Assembly (NCBI GenBank): GCA_948467675.1
Contig: CAOKFI010000004.1
Coordinates: 39,752 to 103,751 of the forward strand
Source of the DNA: an uncultured Porphyromonadaceae bacterium
Lineage (GTDB): Bacteria; Bacteroidota; Bacteroidia; Bacteroidales; Muribaculaceae
Direction of reading: 5' to 3'
Length of the DNA: 64,000 nucleotides
Shown: one piece after another, positions 9,809 to 19,130 of the stretch
Numbering within the stretch: position 1 is the first letter of the stretch
Layout of the letters: each line of letters starts with the position of its first letter
The notes under the pieces: generated by a model
Told to the model about the DNA's origin: nothing
The model's input: the letters and a program-made list of their open reading frames with translations, nothing else
Database searches by the model: none
Made by a program: the position numbers and the translations under genes

Positions 9809-12800
9809 ATGAAGACCTCACGTTTACTCTCATGGCTGTTCATCTCACTTTTCATAATATCGGGCATTCATGAGATGAACGCCCGATCAGCCATGCCTCA
9901 ACCGGATTTCGCATTCCCCCAGAGAGTCAGCAAACAGGCTGAAAAAGACCTGAAATCAGCCATACGCGACAACAATGGACCGCTCACATTGCGTGCATTG
10001 ATGGACTACGGACTGGCGCAAAGTCTTGTAGACACCGACAATCTTCCTGAAATTCTGAAACAGATGCAGTCACTGAGATCCGATTCCAGGATCTCTGATG
10101 CCTCCCACGCCATGATCGCGCTCCTTCAGGCCACAGTCTACAATCAGCTGTATTCCAAGGATAGATGGAACTATGACCGCCGCAATCTGCCGCTGACTCC
10201 GCTGCCGCAGAACTATGACGAATGGAGCGGAGAGCAGTTCCGCAACCGCATACAGGGACTCACCGATACCGCCCTCAGTTATTCGTCCACGCTGAAATCC
10301 ATACCTGTCGCCGAATGGAGTTCGGTATTGGATATGCAGGATTCCGACACAAAATGTTTTCCTACGCTTTACGATTTCGTGGCCTACCGAGCCATTGAGC
10401 TTCTTAAAAGCAACGGCCGGTTTAATGCCCTGTTTTCGATCAACTGGCTGTGTCGCTATACGGTGTACACACAGCTTCAGTTCCCATACACATCGCCGCT
10501 GGCACAACGGATACTCGGTCTGTACCAGGATCTGCTGCGGTTCCATGCCGACGACCCGTACGCACTGATCTATGCCGATATAGAGAGGCTTCAGTTCGTA
10601 AGCAACAATGTGAGCGATCATAATACAGCCCGATCCTCACTGTTCGATCTGCTCATGCAACTGTATGACCAGTATTCCGTCTGCGAGTTCTCAGGATATA
10701 TCCTGCAGCGATCCTCATCCTGGGCAAACTCTCTGGAACAGCAGCAATTGCTCTACGACAAAGCAGGACAGTTCCTCAAAAATCACCCGTCAGCCGGTCG
10801 GCTGGCCGAATCGGTCAAGGGTATGCGCGAGAGGCTGGCACGCCGGAATGTCGATGCCGAATACTGCAGCACGGTAGTGCCCGGCGGCACTCTAAAGGTC
10901 AAAGTGCGCTCTAAAAATGCGCCATCAGCCAACATCGGACTGTATCGTGTACCGGATGGATCAGTCACAGTCTCCGATTTCTACTACAACCGCCGACGTG
11001 GAACCTCGGCTCCGACTCTCATAGCTAGTCAGAAAGTATCGTTCACTCATGACCATACGCTGTTCGAGGCCGACACCACCTTATCGTTTACCGTACCGGT
11101 AATAGGCCGCTATGTAATACAGCCTCTGCTCAGCGGCAGTGAATACCCTACACAACGGAGTGCGGCCATAATCCGCTGTACAGGCATAACCTTGATAAGC
11201 GGCACAAACACTGTGCTCGCCGCCGACCCACTGACCGGAGCTCCGATCAGCGGAGTGAAAGTAGCGCTTAACAACTATAAGAACCAGACGCTTAAAACAG
11301 TAGTCACCGGTAGCGACGGACTTGCCTACGTTCCATCTATGGACCGGGTATCGTATCTCACCGGCACGAAAGGTCCCGACAACGTTTCATACGGTCAGTA
11401 CAATTCATGGTACAACAATGATGACAATAATGAGTGGGAATATACCAGCAGGATATTCACCGACCTGCCCATATATCATCCCGGCGATACAGTGCGTTTC
11501 ACAGCCATAGTGTATCGTTTCGACCGGAAAAACCGGCAGCAGCTGTGTTCATCCATGAAAGTTCAGGCCAGCCTGTGGGACGCCAATTATCAGCAGACCG
11601 ACACTATGTCGCTGACCACCGACGGATTCGGGCGCGTCGAAGGCCGTTTCACCATTCCTAAGGAGGGCCTTACCGGCGACTTCTCCATCGAAGTCGAAAG
11701 CGATGACTCCGACGATGACATCGGTTTTTCGGAAAGCCGCAGTTTCACCGTAAGCGACTACAAACTGCCTACGTTCGAGATCAAGGATCTCCAGACCCAG
11801 CGCGGAGTTCCGACTACAGGCGACGTCACTATAACCGGACGTGTCCTGACCTACTCCGGATTCCCGATGGCCGACACCAAAGTCACTCTCGATCTGTCAG
11901 TATCGAAACATCTGTGGTGGAGCTATGCGCCCGACGACTCATTCTACACAACTGATACCGTGACCGATGCCGACGGCAATTTCAGCATCGAGCTGCCTGC
12001 CCGGCTTCTTGCCGACGCCCCGATCAGCGAGGGTCTGTTTACGGCATCGTTCACCGCACTCTCAGCAACCGGAGAATCACAGAGCGGTTCTACCTGTTTC
12101 ACCCAGGGTCCGGCCTACTCCATAGTATCTGCCATCCCCGATGTATTCGACATCTCGGCAGCCACACTCCGACTGCCGGTAAAGGTTATCAACGTCATTG
12201 ACAGTCCTGTGAGCCAACGGGTTCACTACCGCCTGCTGCGCGATAAGGAAGAGATATATTCAGGCAGTTTCATGTCGGACAATCCTGATGTAGACTGGAA
12301 AGAAGTGCCGTCGGGCCGCTACGACATTGAATTTTCACTTGCCGACAGCACTCTCGCCAATCCCGCTACCGCATCCGGCAAGATCCTGTATCGCCCCGAT
12401 GACCGGATGCCGCCAGTCGAGACCAACCTGTGGACTCCTGTAACCAACATATCGGCTTCCCGCGGGTCCAAAGTCGAAATTCCTTACGGTACCACTGCCG
12501 AACATGCCCACATACTCGCAACCGTATGGAACAACGACACCATAGTATCGCGCAAGTGGCTTGAACCCGAAATCGGCAACCATAAGTTTGCCGTCGATAT
12601 GCCGTCGGACGGCAGTGAACTCAATGTGACATTCGCGATTGTCAGCGAATATAGGTTTGACAATGCCACCATAAGCATATATCCCAAAGATGTGGCCAGG
12701 TCGCTCGACGTCCGCATCGAATCGTTCCGCGACCGGATAGTTCCTGGCGATCACGAGACATGGACCATAACCGTGGCCGACAATCTCGGGATACCGCAGA

Positions 12801-15553
12801 GTTCGGCCGTGATACTCGACATGTATGCCAAAGCCATCACCCAACTGGCAGAACCGGACTGGCGCCTGAATTTTGAGCGCTATTACAATTACTGGCGCTT
12901 CTCCTGGAACCGCCCGCAGGTCCTCAACAGAGTCACCACCGGAATCTGGTCAAGCTACATCAACTACAAACAGTTCAGCATCAGCAATCCTGACTGGCAG
13001 TTGTACGGCTACAATTTCACCACTCCGCGGAGCATACATATACGCGGACGCAACTCCATGATGCTTTCCAGCGTGCGTGAGCATAAGGAAGAGGTTGAGG
13101 TCGAAGAGGAAGCCGACATGGCCTATCCGGAAACGAAGAAAGCCGCATTGACCGGATCCGTGGCTGCAGTTGTCGAACCTGTGCTGTATGGCGCGTCAGC
13201 ATCGGATGCATCACTCGAGGAGGTCGTAGTGACCGGTTACGGCGTCAACTCATCGGCCGACGCCGGAAATGCCGCTGCCGAAGAACGACAGAATGAAGCC
13301 GACTCGTACCGTATGCCGGAACTTCCGATAGCCTTGTTCGAACCGATGCTTACCACTGACGCCCACGGCCGTCTTGAATATTCGTTTACAGCGCCTGATG
13401 CCAACACCACATGGCAGCTGTGTGCGCTCGCATTCTCCCAGGATATGCTCACCGGATCGATAGCGCGCGAGATAATCTCGAGCAAGCCGGTCATGGTGCA
13501 GCCCAACCTGCCGCGGTTCCTGCGCACCGGCGACAAGGCTGTGATCAAGGCATCGGTCATGAACAATACCGATACCACGATGGTCATCACATCGAGGATC
13601 GACATATTCGAGCCATCGACCGGACACATCTGGGACGTGCGCGATTTCACCGATACCATAGCCGGACACCGTTCTGCCGTAGTCGAGATCGAAGTAGCCG
13701 CACCTGACAATGATCCGATGCTCGGATTCCGCGTACGCGCCCTGTCAGGACGATATGCCGACGGCGAACAGGCGCTGATCGAGATTCTGCCCTCGTCGAC
13801 TCCGGTCATCGAGACTGAACCGTTCTATATGGCTCCCGACTCTACCGACCTGTCGGTACGTCTGCCCAGGATGCCTGCCGATGCGCGCGTCACGCTACAG
13901 TTCTGCCAGAACCCGGCATGGTACTGCGTGACCGCACTTCCGGGATTGCGTACCGACGATGCCCGCTCGGCACTGTCGGCATCGGCTGCGATCTTCTCAG
14001 CCGCGATTGCCGACGGACTGCTCAAGTCGCAGCCGGAACTCGCCCGCGCCATACACTACTGGCAAAACAGTGACCGCAGCGACTCTACATTGGTATCGAT
14101 GCTCGAACAGAACCAGGATCTGAAGACTGTATTGCTCAGCGCCACCCCCTGGATGATGGACGCACGCAGCCAGACAGAGCGAATGACCAGACTGTCGCTT
14201 CTGTTCGACCGCAAGGCCATAGCATCGACCTATACCGACAATATCCGTCTGCTCACCAAGCTCAAACGCGGATCCGGCGGCTGGGGATGGATAGAACAGT
14301 CGACCGAACCATCGTTATGGATCACATACAACGTACTTGGAATGATGGGACGGCTACGCCAGTTAGGATGGCTTCCCGAAAACGGTCAGCTACGTGCAAT
14401 GATCGCTGAGGCAGTAGCCTATATCGACGACTACAACGCTCGCGAATTTGCCCGCTATCCAAAGGCCGACTACTCGGAATATGTTCTGACACGCGATTAT
14501 TTCACCGATATCCGGCAGTCCACAGCAGCCAAGCGCGTCACATCAGCCACCGTACAGCGTCTAATAAGCGAATGGAAGAACCAATCAGCACCCGTCAAGG
14601 CCATATCCGCCATCATACTCAACAACCACGGCTACAACGCTACCGCACGTCAGGCCATAGAGTCGTTGCGCGAATATGCCAAGACCTCGCCGAGCCAGGG
14701 CATGTGGTGGCCGAGTCTCGACGACTACACCGTATGGTCTATGGGCAAGATCGGAGCCACCTCCATAATTCTCGATGCGTTCCATGCCGTCGAGCCGGGA
14801 TACGCCGACATCGACCGCATACGCCAGTGGCTCATACTCCAGAAGGAAGCCAAGGACTGGGGCACATCCGTCACGACATCCGATGCCATAGCATCGATAC
14901 TAACGTCAGGTTCCCGTTGGACCGTACCGGCACATGAGGCCGTGATAACCCTCGGCGACCACCGCATCGAACCATCGCGAACAGATGCGCTCACCGGATA
15001 TTTCCGCAACGACATCTCAAGTCTACAACCGTCAGGCTCCACATTGTCGATAGTAAAAGCTCCTGCCGGACCGGCATGGGGTGCGGTCTACTGCCAGTAT
15101 ACCGGAGTGATGAAGGATGTAAAAGCCCAGTCATGCGAGGCTGTGTCGATCGACAAGCAGATGTTTGTACAGCGCTCCACTCCAGAAGGCATGATCTGGG
15201 AACCGGCCTCGGAGATACGCGTCGGCGACAGAGTGAAAGTACAGCTTACCATACGTTCTACACGCGACATGGACTATGTAGCCATAATCGACGACCGCGC
15301 CGCGGCGCTCGAACCGATCGAACAGTTGCCGGAACCGATATACAGCGAAGGTCTGTGCTTCTATCGCGAGAACCGCGACGCATCGACCCGCATGTATGTC
15401 ACCCGCATGCCAAAAGGCACCTACCTGCTGACATACGAACTGTTTGCCAACAACGCAGGCACATACGCCTCAGGCATAGCATCGCTTCAGAGCCAGTATG
15501 CGCCCCAATTGTCGGCTCATTCCTCCGGCACAATACTTACAGTAAGCGAATGA
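9809..15553 (+). CDS. Giant alpha-2-macroglobulin family protein, thioester-less, with internal TonB-box-like segment
   Basis: A 1914-residue secreted protein. A signal peptide (about 1-26) is followed by a helical N-terminal region, MG-type beta domains including MG2 (LPIYHPGDTVRFTA, about residue 555), the A2M bait and family domain (ALFEPMLTTDAHGRLEYSF, about 1178) and a C-terminal alpha/alpha-toroid-like region (GGWGWIEQSTEPSLWITY, about 1490) ending in a receptor-binding-like domain. Where thioester A2Ms carry CxEQ after NPxWY..ALP, this one reads WYCVTALPGLRTDDARS, so covalent trapping is unlikely. At 1137-1145 it has EEVVVTGYG, the motif of SusC/RagA TonB-box regions, next to an acidic stretch. 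It is the last gene of the ECF-sigma operon, followed by a hairpin. Bacterial A2Ms are thought to trap proteases in the periplasm; the role here is inferred. Confidence 0.88.
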   Translation: MKTSRLLSWLFISLFIISGIHEMNARSAMPQPDFAFPQRVSKQAEKDLKSAIRDNNGPLTLRALMDYGLAQSLVDTDNLPEILKQMQSLRSDSRISDASHAMIALLQATVYNQLYSKDRWNYDRRNLPLTPLPQNYDEWSGEQFRNRIQGLTDTALSYSSTLKSIPVAEWSSVLDMQDSDTKCFPTLYDFVAYRAIELLKSNGRFNALFSINWLCRYTVYTQLQFPYTSPLAQRILGLYQDLLRFHADDPYALIYADIERLQFVSNNVSDHNTARSSLFDLLMQLYDQYSVCEFSGYILQRSSSWANSLEQQQLLYDKAGQFLKNHPSAGRLAESVKGMRERLARRNVDAEYCSTVVPGGTLKVKVRSKNAPSANIGLYRVPDGSVTVSDFYYNRRRGTSAPTLIASQKVSFTHDHTLFEADTTLSFTVPVIGRYVIQPLLSGSEYPTQRSAAIIRCTGITLISGTNTVLAADPLTGAPISGVKVALNNYKNQTLKTVVTGSDGLAYVPSMDRVSYLTGTKGPDNVSYGQYNSWYNNDDNNEWEYTSRIFTDLPIYHPGDTVRFTAIVYRFDRKNRQQLCSSMKVQASLWDANYQQTDTMSLTTDGFGRVEGRFTIPKEGLTGDFSIEVESDDSDDDIGFSESRSFTVSDYKLPTFEIKDLQTQRGVPTTGDVTITGRVLTYSGFPMADTKVTLDLSVSKHLWWSYAPDDSFYTTDTVTDADGNFSIELPARLLADAPISEGLFTASFTALSATGESQSGSTCFTQGPAYSIVSAIPDVFDISAATLRLPVKVINVIDSPVSQRVHYRLLRDKEEIYSGSFMSDNPDVDWKEVPSGRYDIEFSLADSTLANPATASGKILYRPDDRMPPVETNLWTPVTNISASRGSKVEIPYGTTAEHAHILATVWNNDTIVSRKWLEPEIGNHKFAVDMPSDGSELNVTFAIVSEYRFDNATISIYPKDVARSLDVRIESFRDRIVPGDHETWTITVADNLGIPQSSAVILDMYAKAITQLAEPDWRLNFERYYNYWRFSWNRPQVLNRVTTGIWSSYINYKQFSISNPDWQLYGYNFTTPRSIHIRGRNSMMLSSVREHKEEVEVEEEADMAYPETKKAALTGSVAAVVEPVLYGASASDASLEEVVVTGYGVNSSADAGNAAAEERQNEADSYRMPELPIALFEPMLTTDAHGRLEYSFTAPDANTTWQLCALAFSQDMLTGSIAREIISSKPVMVQPNLPRFLRTGDKAVIKASVMNNTDTTMVITSRIDIFEPSTGHIWDVRDFTDTIAGHRSAVVEIEVAAPDNDPMLGFRVRALSGRYADGEQALIEILPSSTPVIETEPFYMAPDSTDLSVRLPRMPADARVTLQFCQNPAWYCVTALPGLRTDDARSALSASAAIFSAAIADGLLKSQPELARAIHYWQNSDRSDSTLVSMLEQNQDLKTVLLSATPWMMDARSQTERMTRLSLLFDRKAIASTYTDNIRLLTKLKRGSGGWGWIEQSTEPSLWITYNVLGMMGRLRQLGWLPENGQLRAMIAEAVAYIDDYNAREFARYPKADYSEYVLTRDYFTDIRQSTAAKRVTSATVQRLISEWKNQSAPVKAISAIILNNHGYNATARQAIESLREYAKTSPSQGMWWPSLDDYTVWSMGKIGATSIILDAFHAVEPGYADIDRIRQWLILQKEAKDWGTSVTTSDAIASILTSGSRWTVPAHEAVITLGDHRIEPSRTDALTGYFRNDISSLQPSGSTLSIVKAPAGPAWGAVYCQYTGVMKDVKAQSCEAVSIDKQMFVQRSTPEGMIWEPASEIRVGDRVKVQLTIRSTRDMDYVAIIDDRAAALEPIEQLPEPIYSEGLCFYRENRDASTRMYVTRMPKGTYLLTYELFANNAGTYASGIASLQSQYAPQLSAHSSGTILTVSE

Positions 15554-15568
15554 CATGCATGCAGTCAA

Positions 15569-15612
15569 ACGAATCAGGCGGGACTGTCCGATGACAATCC
15601 CGCCTGATTCGT
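15569..15612 (+). terminator. Hairpin terminator after the alpha-2-macroglobulin gene
   Basis: A perfect 15-bp inverted repeat (15569-15583 with 15598-15612) with a 14-nt loop lies 15 nt after the stop codon. Only a weak T-rich stretch follows, so it may act as a long-stem terminator or an mRNA 3' end stabiliser. Confidence 0.7.
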
Positions 15613-15643
15613 GTTAAATTTGCATAAATCACGACAGTCAGTA

Positions 15644-15674
15644 TTGCGCACATCCAGTATTATGCCTATCTTTG
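15644..15674 (+). promoter_or_regulatory. Promoter P1 upstream of ribD
   Basis: The -7 box TATCTTTG (15667-15674) matches TAnnTTTG, with a TTG-containing -33 element (ATTG ending at 15646) 20 nt upstream. It would give a leader of about 100 nt before ribD. No FMN-riboswitch-like fold was recognised in that leader. Confidence 0.65.
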
Positions 15675-15739
15675 CATCAGTTTTTCATGGTATTAGATTT
15701 AAGGTAAAAGATTATTTGTCGGGAGACAAGTAATTTTTT

Positions 15740-15772
15740 TTTGTTTATATACATCAGGGAAAGCTATATTTG
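15740..15772 (+). promoter_or_regulatory. Promoter P2 abutting the ribD start codon
   Basis: TTTG (15740-15743), a 21-nt spacer and TATATTTG (15765-15772) form a full Bacteroidetes promoter. The ATG begins at 15777, so transcription would begin at or next to the start codon, giving a leaderless or nearly leaderless mRNA. Confidence 0.7.
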
Positions 15773-15776
15773 CCAC

Positions 15777-16790
15777 ATGAAAATCGAGGAACGTTATATG
15801 GCACGCGCCTTGCAGCTGGCACGGTGCGGCATTGGAGGAGCATCGCCAAATCCGATGGTAGGCACAGTAATAGTCGGCGACAACGGAAAAATCATAGGAG
15901 AAGGGTATCACCGCCGGTGTGGCGAAGGCCATGCCGAAGTCAATGCCATAGCCTCCGTAAAAGACAGATCGCAATTGTCGCGGAGCACCATATACGTCAC
16001 CCTCGAACCCTGTGCCCACTACGGCAAGACGCCGCCATGCGCCAGACTGATCATAGACAGCGGCATTCCACGCGTAGTCATAGGATGCCAGGATCCTTTC
16101 GCCAAAGTCAGCGGACGCGGTATAGCCATGCTTCGCGATGCCGGAATAGAGGTAGTGACAGGACTGCTCGAACAAGAGTGTGTGGCTCTCAACAGAAGAT
16201 TCATGACAGCACACACACTCTGCCGGCCGTTCGTAACACTCAAATGGGCGCAATCCGCCGACGGGTATATGGACATAAAGCGTACTCCAGATGGGATACC
16301 GGCAAAATTCTCGACCGTGTTAGGCTCGACACTCGTACACAGGCTACGTTCACTCCACGACGCCATTACAGCAGGCTCAGGGACAATCGAGTACGACCGG
16401 CCCAGACTCGATACCCGCTACTGGCCCGGCGGCCGCAGCCCGCAGAAGATCATCAACGACCGGTCGGGACGCATTCCTGAAAGCTACGATGCAGAAATAC
16501 TGCACGAACAGGACACAGCCTCATTTCTGCACAGGCTCTACGAGCGCAATATCAGCTCTGTCCTCGTAGAAGGGGGGGCCGCCCTTCTACAATCATTTAT
16601 CGACAATGACCTGTGGGATGACATGCGCATCGAGACCGCACCTGTCAGACTGGGCTCTGCCGGAGGCACCAAAGCACCGGTCATAACACATGGCTACGGC
16701 ATGATAACGCCTCACACTGTCGAGCAGATAGGCGGTAACAGCGTGTCGCATTATATCAATCTCCACTCCTTCGGCGTTAAAAACCTCTAA
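15777..16790 (+). CDS. ribD: Bifunctional riboflavin biosynthesis protein RibD
   Basis: A 337-residue cytoplasmic enzyme with an N-terminal cytidine-deaminase-fold domain (about 1-145) that deaminates the pyrimidine from GTP opening, and a C-terminal reductase domain (about 150-335) that reduces the ribosyl side chain. The zinc and catalytic residues are visible: His52-Ala-Glu54, and Cys79 and Cys88 in PCAHYGKTPPC. The ATG at 15777 is chosen because upstream in-frame codons run through a promoter. ribBA, the other early pathway gene, is 21 kb away at 37360, so the riboflavin genes are split in this genome. Two promoters lie directly upstream. Confidence 0.97.
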   Translation: MKIEERYMARALQLARCGIGGASPNPMVGTVIVGDNGKIIGEGYHRRCGEGHAEVNAIASVKDRSQLSRSTIYVTLEPCAHYGKTPPCARLIIDSGIPRVVIGCQDPFAKVSGRGIAMLRDAGIEVVTGLLEQECVALNRRFMTAHTLCRPFVTLKWAQSADGYMDIKRTPDGIPAKFSTVLGSTLVHRLRSLHDAITAGSGTIEYDRPRLDTRYWPGGRSPQKIINDRSGRIPESYDAEILHEQDTASFLHRLYERNISSVLVEGGAALLQSFIDNDLWDDMRIETAPVRLGSAGGTKAPVITHGYGMITPHTVEQIGGNSVSHYINLHSFGVKNL

Positions 16791-16806
16791 AAACCATAGG
16801 TTTTAG
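16787..16806 (+). terminator. Weak A/T-rich hairpin at the end of ribD
   Basis: ctaaaaacc (16787-16795) can pair, with one bulge, with ggttttag (16799-16806), followed by a T-rich stretch (ctgttttgt). The stem overlaps the ribD stop codon. It is short and A/T-rich, so termination is tentative. Confidence 0.3.
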
Positions 16807-16871
16807 CTGTTTTGTCGGTACGTGTCGGCATGTTTAATGTCAGAGTATCGTATGATTTGGCAAAATCTTTC

Positions 16872-16879
16872 TAACTTTG
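16872..16879 (+). promoter_or_regulatory. -7 element upstream of the DUF6242-type gene
   Basis: TAACTTTG (16872-16879) is a perfect TAnnTTTG match 21 nt before the ATG at 16901. No clear TTTG is found at the -33 position. It could drive the whole lipoprotein, barrel, uppS and bamA block. Confidence 0.55.
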
Positions 16880-16900
16880 CAGCTTGTAAAATAATATCTT

Positions 16901-18430
16901 ATGAACAGGAAATATTCCCTTTTCATCATACTGGCCATAGTGCTTGCCGCAGTCTCATCATGCAATTCGGATCCGGAAGAGACTGAGATTCCGGCATATA
17001 CGAATACCGCTATCACATCGTTCCACATCAATGCCAACAGCAAGGTACTCGCTAACCTCGACTCTGTATTCTTCTCGATAGATCTGGCCAACGCACGCAT
17101 ATTCAACGCCGACTCAATGCCATACGGCACCGATGTCTCGCATCTGGTCGTCAACATCGGCACCTCGGGATGTTCCGCTCTGGAGCTGACTGTGCCCCGG
17201 GAAGGGAAAGAGGATACCGTGATCAATTTCCTGACCAACTCCACCGACTCCATCGATTTCTCTATGGGTCAGGCAAAAATCCATGTGGTATCGCTCGACG
17301 GAACTACATCGCGCGACTATGATCTGCGTGTCAACGTTCACAAAATGAAGCCTGATTCACTATACTGGAATCAGCTTGCATGCCGTACGTTGCCGTCCAT
17401 GTTCCAGTCGCCCGATGTCCAGAAAACCGTGCTTCACAAAGGCAAAATGCTGTGTATGACCGCCGCAAGCGGCCGCTACTGCGTGGTCACCGCATCGAAT
17501 CCCGGCGAAGATCCGGCCACCGACGACTGGATCACCACCGAGATACGCCCTCAGTTCACACCTGCCGTAGAGACCCTCGCCTCTACTGACGACGCACTCT
17601 ATGTACTTGCCGACGACGGCTCCCTTTACAGCTCTATCGACAATGGCTCCACATGGTCGGGATGCAACGGTACGCGCTGGCACAATATAATCGGCGGCTA
17701 CGGCAAAGCCTTACTTGGAATAGAAAAATCCGGCGACGAATACTTTACAACCGAGTATCCGCGAGGCTTAAGCCACCCCGCACCTGACGGGTTCCCGATA
17801 AGCGGCAGCAGCCAGCCTGTGATATTCGACTCGAAATGGAATCTCACCCCACAGCTGATGATCCTCGGCGGCCGTACTGCCACAGGCAGTCTGACAGGCG
17901 ATGTGTGGGGCTACGACGGCTTCACCTGGACTAAACTCAGTCAGGCTTCATGTCCTCCCCGCACAGGCATGACCCTGTTCCCATACTTTGTGTTCCGCAC
18001 CAACACCACCAACTGGACCGTGACTGAAATGACCGCATGGATAGCACTCGGAGGGCTCGATTCCGACGGCGACACACATTCCACGGTATATATATCGATC
18101 GACCGTGGTCTGAACTGGAAAGTTGCCGGCGATCTAATGCAGCTGCCCGATTACATCCCCGCCATGTACGAAAGCCAGGCTCTGGTTTTCCCCTCCGTAA
18201 TGCAGGCCAGAAGCGGATCAAAAGGCTGGACAGAGTTCGCTCCAAAAGAACTGCCGCGCTGGCTCGCCATAGCATCCGGCAATTCCGCCATGTCGCGGGC
18301 AACCCGGCCTATCACCGAGTGGGAATGTCCGTACATATACCTGTTCGGCGGCCACTCGTCAGACGGCAGCCTCTATAACACTGTATGGCGCGGAGCCATA
18401 AACAGACTGACATTCAAACCTCTTCAGTAA
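16901..18430 (+). CDS. DUF6242-type lipoprotein
   Basis: A 509-residue lipoprotein with an SPII signal (lipobox VSSC, Cys21). An N-terminal Ig-like or cadherin-like segment (about 35-155) is followed by a beta-propeller-like C-terminal region with repeated WxxxG-type blades (about 160-505; GGYGKALLGIE, ILGGRTATGS, WIALGGLDSDGD, LFGGHSSDGS). Context and layout match the DUF6242 family usually found next to the DUF6089 barrel and uppS in Bacteroidales, which is why that name is given; I cannot run a profile search. The downstream gene begins 4 nt after the stop. The function of the family is unknown. The CNSDPEE start of the mature protein is acidic, as in surface-exported Bacteroidetes lipoproteins. 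Confidence 0.7.
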   Translation: MNRKYSLFIILAIVLAAVSSCNSDPEETEIPAYTNTAITSFHINANSKVLANLDSVFFSIDLANARIFNADSMPYGTDVSHLVVNIGTSGCSALELTVPREGKEDTVINFLTNSTDSIDFSMGQAKIHVVSLDGTTSRDYDLRVNVHKMKPDSLYWNQLACRTLPSMFQSPDVQKTVLHKGKMLCMTAASGRYCVVTASNPGEDPATDDWITTEIRPQFTPAVETLASTDDALYVLADDGSLYSSIDNGSTWSGCNGTRWHNIIGGYGKALLGIEKSGDEYFTTEYPRGLSHPAPDGFPISGSSQPVIFDSKWNLTPQLMILGGRTATGSLTGDVWGYDGFTWTKLSQASCPPRTGMTLFPYFVFRTNTTNWTVTEMTAWIALGGLDSDGDTHSTVYISIDRGLNWKVAGDLMQLPDYIPAMYESQALVFPSVMQARSGSKGWTEFAPKELPRWLAIASGNSAMSRATRPITEWECPYIYLFGGHSSDGSLYNTVWRGAINRLTFKPLQ

Positions 18431-18434
18431 ACAC

Positions 18435-19124
18435 TTGATACGTCGCGCCATCATACTCTTGGTTCTCGCGGTCTGCACCATACAGCAGTCTGCCAGACTA
18501 TGCGCCCAGGAAGAAACATACCGTTTCGACATAGGCGCAGGCATCGGCATGAGCGGCTACTTAGGCGACGTAAACGAAAGCAACATATTCAAACATCCGG
18601 GATTTGCCGGACAGCTTTCATTCCGGTACCTGTTCGACACACGATGGGCAATACGAGCGCTGCTTACCACAGCATCGCTCAGCGGCAACAGCGCCGATTT
18701 CGGCATTATATTTCCCGGAGGATCGCAGTATTCATTCACTTCACAGATATACGATCTCGGAGCGAGAGGCGAATTCAACTTCTTCAATTACGGCATAGGA
18801 GAAACATACAAGCGCCTGCGCCGGTGGACACCGTATCTCGCTGTAGGCATAGGCATGACATTTGCCTCAGCCAACGGCACATTCGCCGCCATGACCCTGC
18901 CCATGGCATTCGGCGTAAAGTTCAAATTGCGACCGCAACTGAACCTTATGGCTGAATTCGCCATGACAAAAGCTTTCGGCGATCATCTCGACGACAAGAA
19001 TATAAGCGACCTGTACCAGATAAAAAGTTCTTTTCTGAAGAACACCGACTGGTATTCAACCATAATGATCTCGATTAGTTATGAATTCGGCAAGCGGTGC
19101 GCCACCTGCCATTATGTAGACTGA
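18435..19124 (+). CDS. DUF6089-type outer-membrane beta-barrel protein
   Basis: A 229-residue protein starting at TTG 18435, four nt after the previous stop. The TTG start is preferred because only it provides a signal peptide (IRRAIILLVLAVCTIQQSARLCAQ); the first internal ATG falls after the cleavage site. The mature protein shows alternating strands with glycine turns (FDIGAGIGMSGYLGDV, PYLAVGIGMTFA) and a final strand TIMISISYEFGK, typical of small outer-membrane barrels. It sits between the DUF6242-type lipoprotein and uppS in the order common to Bacteroidales. Its substrate or role is unknown; a part in envelope assembly alongside BamA is only suggested by linkage. Confidence 0.72.
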   Translation: MIRRAIILLVLAVCTIQQSARLCAQEETYRFDIGAGIGMSGYLGDVNESNIFKHPGFAGQLSFRYLFDTRWAIRALLTTASLSGNSADFGIIFPGGSQYSFTSQIYDLGARGEFNFFNYGIGETYKRLRRWTPYLAVGIGMTFASANGTFAAMTLPMAFGVKFKLRPQLNLMAEFAMTKAFGDHLDDKNISDLYQIKSSFLKNTDWYSTIMISISYEFGKRCATCHYVD

Positions 19125-19130
19125 CCCGAA

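Noticed and set aside
10070..10640. Long antisense open frames opposite the alpha-2-macroglobulin gene (also 12335-12844 and 13237-13809)
   Set aside because: They are frame shadows of a high-GC coding strand with low-complexity or Arg/Cys-rich translation and no recognisable start region.
15675..15776. FMN riboswitch before ribD
   Set aside because: The leader from P1 is only about 100 nt and A/T-rich; none of the conserved RFN-element segments was recognised.
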